Below the pieces are notes generated by a model that ran no database searches, had not been told where the DNA came from, and saw only the letters and a list, made by a program, of their open reading frames with translations. 64,000 nucleotides of DNA from Lepeophtheirus salmonis (Eukaryota; Arthropoda; Copepoda; Siphonostomatoida; Caligidae), in contig NC_052133.2 in assembly GCF_016086655.4 (NCBI RefSeq), forward strand, positions 11,368,301-11,432,300. Direction: 5' to 3'. A program made the position numbers and the translations under genes. Each line of letters opens with the position of its first letter. The first letter of the stretch is position 1. Below, one piece after another: positions 1 to 11,443 of the stretch.

Positions 1-440
1 TAGCGTGTCTTAATTATGAATAACCCTAATTTTTTACAGAATCAAGAAAATACACTCAAATATTTCTTCATTCACAGACAAAAACAGCCTCGACATGCCC
101 TTGAACAGAGTGCCAGCTCAATGACGATGAAGATTGAGTCCATGGCGTACCACTGTAATGATAATAGCTTTGATCAAATTCAAATTGGGATTAAAAGTTG
201 CTGCAAACATTCTTCTTCATGACACTTCAAACCGTAATGTCCATAGGTCTTGAGGACAGCCTGGAGGAGGGTCACATAGAGTCAGGCCATAAGTCAGCCA
301 TATTGTTGCTGCAAAAATTTTGGTTATCTTGATAGTGGGACCGTAATGGACCTATTGATGTTTTAGGCAGTGCAGAGTGAGATGCAAATGGTCTCTGCAG
401 CCTTTTGGACTCTGATACTGGCGTGGATAATATTGGACAC
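1..440 (-). pseudogene. Tc1/mariner transposase C-terminal remnant (family J)
   Basis: Read on the minus strand, this stretch gives pieces of the C-terminal third of a Tc1/mariner (IS630-like) DDD/E transposase, with several stops and frame changes. The reverse complement of about 270-300 reads ADLWPDSM. It is followed by a damaged proline-rich block where the third catalytic D of an SPDLNP-type motif should lie, and then by SVQGHVEAVF near 65-95, which resembles the usual ending of these proteins. The element near 4860-5065 carries the matching ADFWPASM, so the two are copies of one family. The catalytic D cannot be seen and no open frame survives. The N-terminal half, if present, would lie at higher coordinates, but I cannot recognise it there. 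The remnant may continue beyond the window's left edge. Family placement comes from remembered motifs, not a search. Confidence 0.6.
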
Positions 441-3400
441 CGTTGAATCTTAAGTTGTTACTCAAACATTCTTAAATTTAGAGACATAGAAAAAAAAACT
501 TGTTTATTCTTGTTTCAGATATTGTTTGATTATGTAATTACCAATAACAGGGAAATAATCGTAAATAAATGCAACATCAACTCTTTATTCGATACAAGGA
601 TCGTGGAAAGACCAATATTTTTGCCCCAGTTTCGGTACCAATAAAGTTGTCAGTATTTTGGTATATTTTTATACTTTTTCGACTAAAAGTATGTACAAAA
701 TTGGCATTCAATACAATTGACACGTACTTTTCTGGGACATCCATAGGATTTTTATTTAAAGTTGAATCTAACTCAGGAATTGGAAGACTTTTTTATAAAA
801 ATTTTAAGAGTTATGTCACAAGTTGCAATGTTAGTCAAGTATAATACAGTTTTAATTAGATCAGTACACTGTTACCACAGTACGCGTATATTTAACACCA
901 ATAGTAGGTACACACTATTGGTTAGCACTGAAAATGCAAAAAGTAACATACGATAATTTTAAGATATTGGCAAATAATTGTTTCGAAATTATATTTATTT
1001 TTAACTATAATTTCCTATCGACGATTTTACAAGTAATATATCAAACATATCCTTGTATAATATGTAAGTATTTATTAAGAATGCATCATTATGATTATGT
1101 AATAATTAATATAGTTTTGGACAAAAAGCAACTTGCAATTTCTCTATGGATCAACAATACAGTAAACCCTCGGATTATGAGCAAAATTTGTGTAAGAGAA
1201 ATGCCATGGTAATAATTAACAATTAGTTAAATTAAATTCGTTCTCTTAAGTAAGATTTGTGTCAAATACATATAGTAATATCTTCGATTACGAATAAAAT
1301 GCTTGTCAGAAATTTTTTGTAAATTAAAACTTAATCAAAGCTTGATTCTGATAAATATGATCGAAAATTTGATTGTAATAATCAAAGTACCTTACTCACT
1401 GATCATTATTTGTGTCCAAAATAACATATGATGAGAATATTTTTGGTCATTTTAAAGGATTAAAAAAAATAACAAAAAATACAAGTTATCTTCCAAATTT
1501 AGAACATAATCTTTTAGTGCTAAACAAGATAGATAAAATGACATTTACGAGATAGATGAACTTTAATAGTAGTTTTTTAACCCTCTGTTATTTACCTTCA
1601 AATTCAACCAAGGCTACTTACTTCTCTGATGTTTTTATCTACTCAAACATTATAGAAATATAAATTTTTAATAACATAAAATTAATTTATGGTAATGCTA
1701 CTTACTATCTATAAAAGCATCCGCGAAAAAATTGAGTACTTTTTAATATCTTATTTTATAGGTTTGAATTCATAATCTAAATTAGTAGTTGGAGGGGAAA
1801 AAAACCTTTCCTACAATATAAGAAAAATAGATTTTTTCCAAATTATTAAAAATTACAAAAGCGTTGGATATATAAAATATATTATATGTAAAGAATTTAA
1901 ATAGGAGGTGGATCAAGAATATTATACCCAAAAGATATTATAAGAATATTTCAGTTCCACGGGAAATGCAAAGTGAGTTAAAAAATCCAATTATTATATT
2001 TGGTTTGTTTCAGACTAAAATTTACATTCCCTATCATATCTCCAAATTATTTGTTTTTGTACACCTCAAAAGAAGGAAAATTCAAAAAGCAGACCACACC
2101 ACAACCAAATATTATTTTTTCAACTGCCTAAATCAAAAAATATCACTATGAATATCACATATATGACAATAGTGATTATATCGTCACTTTTTTTTTTTAA
2201 ACCTATAAAAAATATTGATGAATGAGTCCATGATTATAAACCCTTTAAGTCCTTTAGGCAATGCTCTAAAATATTTTTTCTTCTCCTCATTTTTGGAGAC
2301 CCTTCATTAATGACAATCATTTAAAAAAATGAACACCTTTAGTGTATTACGGTGATTGGAAAATTAATATTAGAGGTATACTTATATATAGACTCAAAAG
2401 TCAGACATGTACTTATTTAAACTACATGATTAGAGAATTGCTATTTTTGTGCTTCTTACATTGCCTGGAGGCGATGACCGCCCAAGTTAATTCCACAAAA
2501 GGGTTAAATAGACTTTCATTATCATTACAGGGTTGTAGTACGTATGTATTAGAATGATCATTTTTGTGGTTTGAGGGAGGGAGAAGACAAAGGGGGGAGG
2601 TTCTGTCTGATTGACAGGAAAAATATCATGTTCCTTTTATATATTTTTTTGTTAATATACTGAGCTATGAAGGAATTTTTTTCAGGGTAAATCTGTATAT
2701 TCATTGAATCAGAAAAATATAATGAATTGAAAGAGTTGAAAAAACATATTTTTTTAAAGGCTCCATCCAATCAAAAATGACACTTGGTTAAAAGAATAAT
2801 TATCCACTATTATTTGAAATAATTTGTACACATTTTATGGGTAAAGGGAAGAAGATTTTATTAGTTAACCTACATGAACATTTGTGAGAAAATATTTATT
2901 TCTGATAATAAGTAAATATATATATATATATGATGCATCAACAGAAAAACAATCTTGAACAACGGGGTGAAAAGTCCTACTTTTTCTCTACTCAAATAAG
3001 TCCAGGTATATGTACATACCCGAATAAGTAAATAGGTAAATAGTTTAATCTTTTGGGAAGTTTGGCGAAAGGGAACCTTTGTCCTGTTTACAATTAGAGT
3101 CAATGATCAATCTGGTCGGAGTTTTTAGCTAGTATTTATGTATTATCTATAAGTAATTAAGTTATAATATATATAGTTAGTTTTACATGCTAAATAAATA
3201 ATATTTGGTCGTGTGCTTTTAAGCAATTTGTTTGTAACGTTCAAAAGTATACCATTTTATAAAAAAAGGAAAATAAATTATTAATTTTCCATATTTCTGT
3301 CCCTTAAAAACTTTATATTAAAATTTGTGGTATATGTTATAATACTATAAAATGTATGCTATACTTCTGAACCTGGATATGACTTATACAAATTAATTAG

Positions 3401-4478
3401 TCCCAGATATGGTATTTCAAAAAAAAGTAAATATTATACTATTACATTTACTCAATCTGACTTAGAAATTGTTTTTGGAGTCAAATATATTTACTTTTTT
3501 AGGCATGGCCAAGACGCAAAATTTTATATTATTTCTAATGAGTGTCAAGCTCCATGTAGATTGATTTTTTGGGAACACTGGGCAAAATATATGTAAATAT
3601 AAAAATCGGCTCAAATAAGAAAATGAACAATTTCTATTACTTGTGGAAATTTTTTATTTATAGTTATATCTATAAAAACTTTACTTTGATGGATAATATA
3701 AATTATTCAAATATTTCTTTTATTGGTCCCATCTTTTTCACGTATCTAAAAGTCTAACAACTAGTACTTTATTATAAAATAACAACAAATTATGTGATTT
3801 TGTGCCCGAATGAGGAGTATTTCTATACAATTCAGAGACCAAATGGAAATAATTGCATGTGAGAGTCTTTTTATTCCAATCCTGATTTAATTACAATTCC
3901 AAATGTTTGCGAGTCCATAAAAAATCCTCAAGTCTTGATTCTTCTACTACATCTTGAACAGATACCCTCCAATAACTCTTGAATGCAGTTTTGAAGTTTA
4001 TATTTGATTTCCAATAGGATCCCCTTTTCAACAAATGAGTTTATACCATAAGTTCCTCCATCATAAGAGCCTCAAGTTTTTTATATAGGTAGATCTCTAT
4101 CTGGATTGAGTTAAATATGAAGTGCTAGTAGAGGTTAATAGATAACCATGGAATTATAATCGACCTTGAAATTGAGGAATTTAACACTTTGATTCTTAAA
4201 TCAAGGAAATAAAAACTTGTAAAAAAGCTTAAAAACTTACATTTTTTTTTATTAGACAGAAACTAAAACTACAAGTCATTCTGTCATAAATTAAACAACC
4301 TATATGTGTATGTTTATGAATACTTCAAAAATAATAATACTTATAAATCGATATTTTATTAAGATAACCAGCGATGTATTTTAGTGTCCGATAATATATG
4401 CGGTGTGTCAACACAATAACTATTTCTAAACAAAAATCAAGAAAACTAGGGTATCCTTTTTTTTATTTCATATTAAAT
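441..4478. other. AT-rich DNA without a recognisable gene
   Basis: No frame here shows a domain I recognise or splice-bounded coding structure. Local features are a purine-rich patch at about 2571-2605 with several G runs and a short (TA)n microsatellite at about 2917-2932. The open frames of up to 92 codons are rich in F, Y, I, K and N, as expected of random AT-rich sequence. Confidence 0.6.
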
Positions 4479-4530
4479 AGGGATGCATCATTAATCACTT
4501 TAGCGGATAACCGATTAATCGGCCGATTAT
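4479..4530. mobile_element. Possible hAT-like transposon end
   Basis: The sequence begins AGGGATGCATCATTAATC and runs into ACCGATTAATCGGCCGATTA, which contains the perfect 14 bp palindrome TAATCGGCCGATTA at 4516-4529. Ends of the form CAGGGATGCA followed by CGATTAATCGG-type stretches occur in hAT-superfamily elements as I remember them. No partner inverted end or 8 bp target duplication was found nearby, so this is a tentative label for a visibly unusual GC-containing palindrome in AT-rich surroundings. Confidence 0.25.
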
Positions 4531-4859
4531 TAATTAGGTTTCTAGTCAGTACGAAAAAGAGTTAAAAAACCTAGTAAATGGTAGTATTAGAATAGAATGG
4601 ATGATTTTGATTAAAATAATTCAGATAATTAATTTGTCTATTACAAACTTACATTATATATGAATATATGTTTGAATTTATGTATACAAAGTCGGGGCCC
4701 CAAACTTTCTGTAACATGGCTTAGTTACGAAAAACGTGATTTATATGGAATCAAGAGAAGACAACTCAAAACTAAATTGGGATAGCTATATTTTCTATTC
4801 AATGTGAACTCCTTCATAAGCAATAACAGAATCGATATGCCGGAAAATAGATTAGCAAC

Positions 4860-5066
4860 TCTTCCCGATTAAGGCCGTATCCATGGCGTACTACGCTGTC
4901 ATGATAGCAGCTCGGAGTAAATCAAACTTTGAATGAGAGGTGCAGCAGATATTATTCTCCAAGAAGCCCTAAACTGCCACGTTCAGGGGGTTGATGTTAG
5001 GGCTTGAGGAGAGCTGCATAGATGCAGGCCAAAAGTCAGCCAAATTGTTGGTGCAGATGTTTTGGT
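4860..5066 (-). pseudogene. Tc1/mariner transposase C-terminal remnant (family J)
   Basis: The minus strand has one nearly continuous frame of about 68 codons with two in-frame stops. It reads LADFWPASM, then SSSPNINPLNVAV, then a GFLENN block, CCTSHSKFDLLRAAI and YAMDTAL. This is the C-terminal block of a Tc1/mariner transposase around the third catalytic residue. The expected SPDLNPLDY motif has become SPNINPLNV, so the catalytic D is now N and the fragment could not be active. The trailing part matches the LKAAI..EW..M region of the family. It shares the ADxWPxSM segment with the remnant at the left edge of the window. No N-terminal DNA-binding half was recognised beside it, and its ends are not defined. 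It is a fossil fragment. Confidence 0.7.
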
Positions 5067-5329
5067 TCTTTGTCACTCCATAGGAGGATTAATTATTAAT
5101 TGATCTAGGGGCTTGTAGCTTATAAAACTTAATTTAAACACGACCAAATTTAATTTTTGTTGTGATAGATTTTTTGCATGCAAGTTGGGATGTCTGTACA
5201 AGTTACAATTTGTATTAGTAAATTGTACAAGTTGCATTTTTGTGTCTTAAAAAAACAATTGCTATTCAATTAAAAACTATGTATTAATGAATACCATCAA
5301 TTCATTTTGATCTATTAAAACTATTTATT

Positions 5330-5605
5330 TATAATGTATGTATGAGTAATATAACTATAGGCATATTTACTTATAATGTGCTACATAATACTAATATTTT
5401 AATAATTTTTGTTTAAATTGCCAAACAAAAGACTTAATTTATATGCCCATCATCGATAGAATATTCAATTATATTCCATTATTGTCCTTTCGTGTAATGT
5501 AAATCCTACATTTAATTTCATTTCGTCTCTCCAACTTGTACAATTTTCTTATAGAAGTTACAACATGTACAAAACATATATAAAAAAGGAATTTCATTAT
5601 TAACT
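5330..5605 (+). repeat. Dispersed repeat E, copy 1
   Basis: This AT-rich stretch aligns with 35015-35280 in the same orientation. Shared landmarks, in order, are TATGAGTAATATAA, ACTTATAATGTG/ACTTGATAATGTG, GAATATTCAATTATATTCC/GAATATTCTATTATTGC, and AAGTTACAACATGTACAAAA/AAGTTACAACTTGTGCACAA. Spacing is similar but interrupted by small gaps. Motifs of the type GTACAAGTTACA also occur just upstream at 5195-5245, so the repeat may begin there. No coding content or defined ends were seen. Confidence 0.5.
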
Positions 5606-5690
5606 TTATCTTTTAATAGCACTATTATACTACATATTTATTTAGCAAAAGCAATATGGCCCGCACAAAATCTATGCATAAGTTGGATTT

Positions 5691-5713
5691 GTCCTGCAGG
5701 CGGCCTGCAGGAC
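5691..5713. repeat. Perfect 11-bp-arm GC-rich palindrome
   Basis: Arms GTCCTGCAGGC (5691-5701) and GCCTGCAGGAC (5703-5713) are exact reverse complements around a single G. The 8-mer CCTGCAGG occurs twice, at 5693-5700 and 5704-5711. A C7 run follows, and GGCCCGC lies about 30 bp before it. Such GC-rich islands contrast strongly with the AT-rich flanks. GGCCCGC/GCGGGCC-type stretches occur at the ends of some hAT elements, so a transposon terminus is one possible reading. Confidence 0.85.
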
Positions 5714-5725
5714 CCCCCCATCTAG

Positions 5726-7421
5726 AGCCTTAATTTAATTTATTTGTCCTTTGAAATATAATCTATCAATTTATTTTTCTATTATTGTGTAAGGGACTTT
5801 TTGCAATTTCTTTTCTTGCATAATTTGCACTGTCTTTTAGGGATTCATAAGAGTAATTCATTAAATATTTGTTTCATGACATATTTACCTACATATTTTA
5901 TGATTCAGACAGAAACTTTGAATGTCATTACATTCGCAAAGAAATAAAAAAGAGTGTATTTAAAAATTAAAAAAAAAAAGCGTGGGCACCATTGATACAC
6001 AAATTTATCAGTCAAATACAAAGCATCAAAACTATTCCACCTATGAATGTAATGTATATAAGTACTACTCATACCCCCACAAAAATAAGAATTTTTCTTA
6101 GGAAGGAGAATGATTAAATTATCTAATCCCCAGATTAACTCCACTATAAAAATATATATTTACTCATTGGTATAAAAGTACATTCGTATCTTTATAAAGA
6201 TACATATGTTTAAACGACTCTCAAAAGATATAAACTTCTTTTGATTGTCGGTTCTATGCCAATTTAATTATAGAAAATAGCTATACCCGTCCCACCACCT
6301 TGTTTCTTCATCTTTTCCTTGAAATACTTTACAGAATCTACCACTCCTTATACATATATTATATAGAATGATCTAATCCATATAGTTAAAAAGTCAAACA
6401 CCTTTGAAAAGGCCCTAAAGAAGTTCATGTATATTTTTTTCACAACTGAAAAATCTTTTAATATATGTTCTCAAAATGTCAAAATTGAATGCATGTCAAG
6501 ATATTTGTTGTGCATTACATAGGTCCACTAACGTAAAAATGTACAATATATTTTTTTTCTTTTGTGTACATTCTATAAGTTTGAAAAGTCCCATTATGTG
6601 GAGAAGATTATAAATTATAAAGTATTTAAGGGGGGGGGGAGGATTCGGAATCGATCTGTAGGCCGAGGGGTGAGGCTTGAGGAGATCACATCTCATTAAG
6701 TAAAGCACTACAGCTTTTTTTATGTACCATTAACTACTTCTATGTGATCAAATCAATTAACTTCTGAAACAGAAAATTACTATAAACATACATAAAGACA
6801 AATGTAGTGTACACACTTTAATGATTGTTATCCAATGTGTAAGCTGATTCGATCAATTGGCTGTATTCGAATTAGCGTGTTAAGCTGTGAACATTACCGA
6901 CAATTATTAAATGATATTTTCATAGAACTATAACGTGATTTACAACCTTTTTTGACTTTATTTTTTTTAAGGAAAAGTTGCTATATACAATAGAGGGCAA
7001 CCATTTATTCATCATAGGACAATGATATAAGGTTTTAGCGACTTGATATATTGATTATCTAATAGTATTAAGTTAATAATCAAGAGTAAGCTTCGTTGTC
7101 TGAGCACTATTCGGACATAGTTTATACGCGTCTCCAGGTAGTCATTGTATATCATTATTGATCAGTCCACAAATCTCCAGTTAATCTAAAAAAAGACATT
7201 TCCTATCATTCCTTGAAACTATTAGCCCTATGGACTCACACTTTACTTTTTAAGATCAAAGTCAACCCTATTTTGATTGCTGGATATAATTTAACAAGCT
7301 ATTCCAAACCTACATTTCAGAGCACCCACATTAATAGGCTGAGTAAAAATAACTTTATGACAAAATACTACTTAAAAGTGAATCAAACATAAACATTACA
7401 GTATGTGGAAAATGACAAGCT
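5726..7421. other. AT-rich DNA with a G10 run, no gene recognised
   Basis: Nothing coding was recognised. A pure G run of 10 lies at 6630-6639, followed by a GGATTCGG segment. The minus-strand open frame covering it is proline-rich only because it translates the G run. The short minus-strand frame at 5905-6144 shows no recognisable motif. Confidence 0.55.
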
Positions 7422-7422
7422 A

Positions 7423-8124
7423 CCGTGTGATCCATTATAGTATGAACACATTGAATTTTAAAATTTAACAAGATATAATTTAGAAATAATTAACAGCATT
7501 TCAACAAAATTAATGATCGAAATAGATATGTGTCTGAGCTATCTTAATAATTAATTGAGAAGTCCTTAGTGGGAATGATGTCTTTCAGGCAGACACCCGC
7601 TTCGGATGTAGTCCTCTGTCATGGCGTCCCAGTGCTGGCTGAAAGTGGCTTTGAGGGCCTCGGTGTTTGAATGACGGATACTACAGGTCTTCTTCTCGAC
7701 ATGCACCCAATAGGTGTAGTCGAGGGGCCCAAAGTGTAATAAAAGAGTTCAAAAGTATTCAAAAGAGTATTGCTACGAAGGAGATGGTTTCTTTTATTGC
7801 TGGTGTCAAGAGTGACCTCTCCATCCTCACAAGACTATATCCCACCTACTTTTTATACCCTTTTTGGACAATATCGTTTAAACCCCGAGATCTTTAGCAT
7901 GGGCTCCCATAGACTTGAGGGGATCGGCCTGAGGTGTTTTCTTTATCTCCTCAGACCCTTGGCCTTATTTACAAATCCCTGCTTCCTCTTCAACTTTTTG
8001 GATTTGCTGATGGCGTAAAGGGTGGTCCTAGAGACGCCCAACTGCTTGTGGTGGGCGAATGGAAATTAAGCTACATTAATTGTTGAATTAATAATAAGTG
8101 TTAATATTTCAATGGAACACCCAG
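7423..8124 (-). mobile_element. Family A non-autonomous Tc1/mariner element, copy A1
   Basis: A 702 bp element with inverted ends: the left end at 7423-7449 and the reverse complement of the right end at 8098-8124 match at about 20 of 27 positions. Both contain CCATT followed by TAACAC/GAACAC. The left end is preceded by TA, as expected for Tc1/mariner insertion; the right flank is now TG. Between the ends, the minus strand encodes both extremes of a DD37D-like transposase. The N-terminal helix-turn-helix reads QLGVSRTTLYAISKSKK at about 8000-8045. The C-terminal block runs LDYTYWVHVEKKTCSIRH to SQHWDAMTEDYIRSGC, ending at a stop near 7565. The catalytic middle is missing, the join lying near 7725. 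It needed a helper transposase and is now decayed. Confidence 0.8.
7566..7735 (-). pseudogene. Transposase C-terminal block of element A1
   Basis: This is the best-preserved coding piece in the window's family-A copies. The minus strand gives an uninterrupted frame of about 50 codons starting GPLDYTYWVHVEKK, continuing RHSNTEALKATFSQHW, and ending DAMTEDYIRSGC plus a short tail and a stop. In the parent family this segment begins inside the SPDLNPLDY motif carrying the last catalytic D. Here the sequence before PLDY has been replaced by the F/L-rich join created by the internal deletion, so the catalytic D is absent. The match is to remembered DD37D-like (maT-type) transposases; the exact clade is not certain. 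Confidence 0.7.
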
Positions 8125-10149
8125 TGTTTGAACAGGTTCTCGTATATTTAAACGAATTTGTTGTTGTTATGGTAATCACCAAGGAAGTTTAACTAAGCTT
8201 CTTATATAAAAATATAAATTGCCATTATTTTAATTAAACAAATGTTTGTCATTTAAGTGTATGAGTCATTTTCGAAAAAGCATTTTAATTATATGTTTGC
8301 GACCCACTACTATATAATGAAAGATATTTAAGAATCTTAAAATGTTCAATCAAATCTTTTTTGCTATATTGAAAAGATTTTATAATTAGTTATGGTTAAA
8401 CTGGAATTACATTGATCTTGTAGCTATTTTTGTACTTCTTTTGTCCGGAAAAAATTAGTAATATTTCAAGGTAACATATCTAAAAAATAAGTAAATTTTT
8501 TTTATCTCATATTTTAGTATATTAGAAAATTATCATTACACTAGGCCAAAAACAAATGTTGTCCGTTTATTGTAAAGTTCCTCAAAATATCGAGCTCTTC
8601 TTTTTCTATATTAATTAAAAATGGAATCTGATTGCATCTGTTACAGTAAATTATTTATACAATTTTGCTTAAAATTGCTTATACTTTACTGACATTAGAA
8701 AAGTTGCAACAAGTTTCTTTGACACAGCCAACTGCTGTTGTCTTAACTTTCAAGTTTTTTTCTATCTTGAAACTGTAAATTAAGAAATTATTTTAGTTTT
8801 TTATAAATCTCAGCTCTCCATACAGTCCATGCAAAGGACAACAGTTTTCGTCCTTATTTAAATATTGACGTATATGAAATTATCGAAAGACTCAACAAAT
8901 AACCGATTAGGCCATTGTGTATATCTCCAAGAATACACAAATTGAGTGTTATATTTTTTGCTCATTATTAGATTGATGTGAAGCAAATATTAAATATATA
9001 CGAAATCCCATTAATAATATAATATTTTAGAGAACCATTTAAATTTAAAATAAATTTACAGAACTTTAAATTTTGTTCAAATTTCAGAAATTTTGTTGTT
9101 CTGAAACCGAAAATGGAATCAATATTTGTTATTGAGTAAAGTAACTGACAACAGTTCTTTGGCCTATCAAAATATTATTTGGTTAAAAAATTGTCAAAAA
9201 ATTTTGAAAATTACCAAATTATCCTTATGTTCACTTTCAGGAATACAAGAAGTGAGTATTTTTTTTTTCATCTTTATTAAATTGACATTAAACAGATCTT
9301 AAATTTTAAATTGATTGTAAAAGTAATATTCTAGATTGGGCATGAATCTATATAAAGTACAATTAAAAATAAATCAATTTAATTTCTTACACTCATCTAT
9401 CAAGATTTAATAGAATTATTTCTGAGAGATTAATAAATTATCAAATCTAAATTATCCTAGATTCTTCATAATAACCTTATATTACAATTTGGCAAGTATG
9501 CATGTCTGATTGCAATTTTTCTTTGACGTCTATTGGATATCTTCCAATTTTGGCCCTTCCTATATCTTTTAAGTGCACTTATGACATTTTTAATTATTCA
9601 TATTATAAATTTATAAAATTGTAGCTATTATTTGATTTATAGGTAATGTTGGTTTACCTAAACACAAATGTATGTTTGGAAGTAATTGCCAAGAGATGTA
9701 AAGAACTTTTTTCATTCATTCAATGAAAGATACCTGAAGTTGTATGCATATCAGGATGATAATTTAATAATGACATGATATAAAACTATGATCAAAAGTC
9801 GAAGAGACGTAAAAAATATATTTATCCTTTTGATAGAGACGTTTTCCTTCTTGCCATTATTACAAACTGACATAAAAACTGGGAATGCATTAAAACAAAA
9901 GCAAAAAACTAGTCAAACAGTATAAAGACAAAAACGAAGGGAAAAAAATGTAATTATATTCCTCGAAATTAATATTGCATCCGAAAAAAGTAGAACGTAG
10001 ATATATCAACGCACCGTCCTGAATATACTTAAACATGTATTTATAATTATACGGGATTGATCTTATCTAGTAGTACAACTCTTATTATTTTGAATTTTTC
10101 AAGAGTAAAGTTTAAACAAGAGGTTTTTTGAGGACATAGATTTTACAAA
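8125..10149. other. Non-coding AT-rich DNA with a possible micro-exon
   Basis: No domain-bearing frame was recognised. The one structured spot is 9221-9262, where a T-rich acceptor (TTCACTTTCAG ending at 9240) is followed 11 bases later by a donor-like GTGAGTATTTTT starting at 9252. This is the arrangement of an 11 nt micro-exon, or chance. The rest is homopolymer-rich spacer. Confidence 0.5.
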
Positions 10150-10512
10150 ATCATTTCAAAATATTGTTTAGCATAACTTTTACTCCCTATGTGAGCCCTC
10201 AGCACTATTTATTTCCTCAATACAAGGCTCCAATCCCTTGCAAATCTTGATTATGTAGTCAGACTCAATCTTGGTCTAGTCCTTCTTGATTTAAGCCTCT
10301 AGAGACTGGACACTCATATGAGGAGTAAGACAAACCCTCTCCTTCTGACGCACCTAGATAGAGTAGTCCTAGGGGTTGGCGTCTGAACAGGAGGGTGACC
10401 ACATGTTGAGGTCACTCTATTCCGTAAAATTGTCTCTTAGGAAGCGGAGTTCCATATTGAGCAAAAAAAAAAGTTGTCCCTGAACTCTTCTTTAACCCAA
10501 GGTAGCACTTTG
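10150..10512 (-). pseudogene. Tc1/mariner transposase central to C-terminal remnant (family G)
   Basis: The minus strand encodes, with frameshifts and stops, the last ~115 residues of a Tc1/mariner transposase. In order: VLPWVKEEFRDNF, then AQYGTPLPKRQF where the QQDGAPAHT motif should be, then WSPSCSDANPxDYSI for the third motif, VCLTPHMSVQSLEA, TKIESDYIIKICKGLEP, and EEINSAEGSHIG at the C-terminus. The second catalytic D is replaced by Y and the third motif reads CSDANP. The last ~60 codons stay in one frame apart from two stops, so decay is moderate. The N-terminal DNA-binding half was not found above 10512. This family differs from A, H and J in its C-terminal sequence. Confidence 0.75.
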
Positions 10513-11250
10513 TTATTCAAAATATTCTTCTTTTATCCTCATCGGTATTTTGAGGGTTGATTAGTTTAAATTGAAATAGCTTTTTAAACAACTTTGAACA
10601 ATTATCAACAATTATACTGTAGTTGTTCCATTGTTGGGGAAAATTTTACGTACTATGACAAAAAAAAGGTATTCCACTTGATATACATTTTATATTAGTT
10701 AATAGAGATTGAGAAAACATAATTTCCTTTTTCCAAAAGACTATCTAACAAATTTTATAAATAAAAAAGATATATTATTTTAGTTTTTCAATAATTGTAC
10801 ATCCTTTAAGTTTTGTTTTAAACTATTTTGAAATTGATATCAGCAAGGCAATTAAATCGAACTTTGATGTTTTGATACCCGGTGATTCTTTATTACTTTA
10901 TTTATCTTTTAATAACTTTTCATTGAAAATAATTTAGGGAAATGTTTATGTCATACAAAAATATGCAAAATTTTAATAAAAGCATACCTAGTTTTATAAT
11001 TAAGGATGATTAATTGATATAACAATTAGTTTTTTGAGGTTCTGCAAAGATCTTATCAATGTTATTCTCTTTAATAGATAAATTTGGTTCCAATTACTTG
11101 AATTGAACAAATAGCCCCGTTAAATTTTTTTCGTATAACACCACATCCGATAATTAATTTAAGCTCTATAGCATTCTTATATGTGGAATTATTTGTGTTC
11201 AAACATATTTTGCAAATTTTAAATTATGAAAATGAATAGAAGGTTAAATT
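10513..11250. other. AT-rich spacer between two transposon remnants
   Basis: No coding, RNA or repeat feature was recognised. It separates the minus-strand family-G remnant from the plus-strand miniature family-A copy. The right part, after about 11170, may include the poorly conserved 5' end of the latter. Confidence 0.5.
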
Positions 11251-11443
11251 GTTGAAATTAATTCATATTCCGATATATTAAGTCATAAAAAATGAGTTAC
11301 ATCCAAAACACCCCTGAGCCCTCTAGCTTACGTACAAGTCGAGAAAAGGACACTTGAACTTAATTGACGAATTTCCGAAATTGACGAAAATATATCTGGT
11401 TGAAGTTTACAATTCGAAGTGTTTAGATTTTAATGGACCGCTA
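11251..11443 (+). mobile_element. Miniature family A copy (A4), plus orientation
   Basis: This stretch aligns with the reverse complement of A3's 5' part: TTGAAATTAATTCATAT and CGATATATTAA at 11251-11280, then the leader CCTGAGCCCTCTAGCTTACG and ACAAGTCGAGAAAAGGACAC at about 11312-11353. In A2 and A3 the same leader directly precedes the start codon. After only about 60 bp of coding remnant it reaches the family's 3' inverted end, GTGTTTAGATTTTAATGGAC, at 11416-11443. Almost the whole gene is therefore deleted, more than in A1-A3. The 5' inverted end is not clearly visible. The copy lies in the opposite orientation to A1-A3. Confidence 0.6.

Noticed and set aside
569..1212. Overlapping open frames of 64-92 codons
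   Set aside because: All three are typical AT-rich chance frames. With stops at roughly 8% of codons, several ~90-codon frames are expected in 64 kb.
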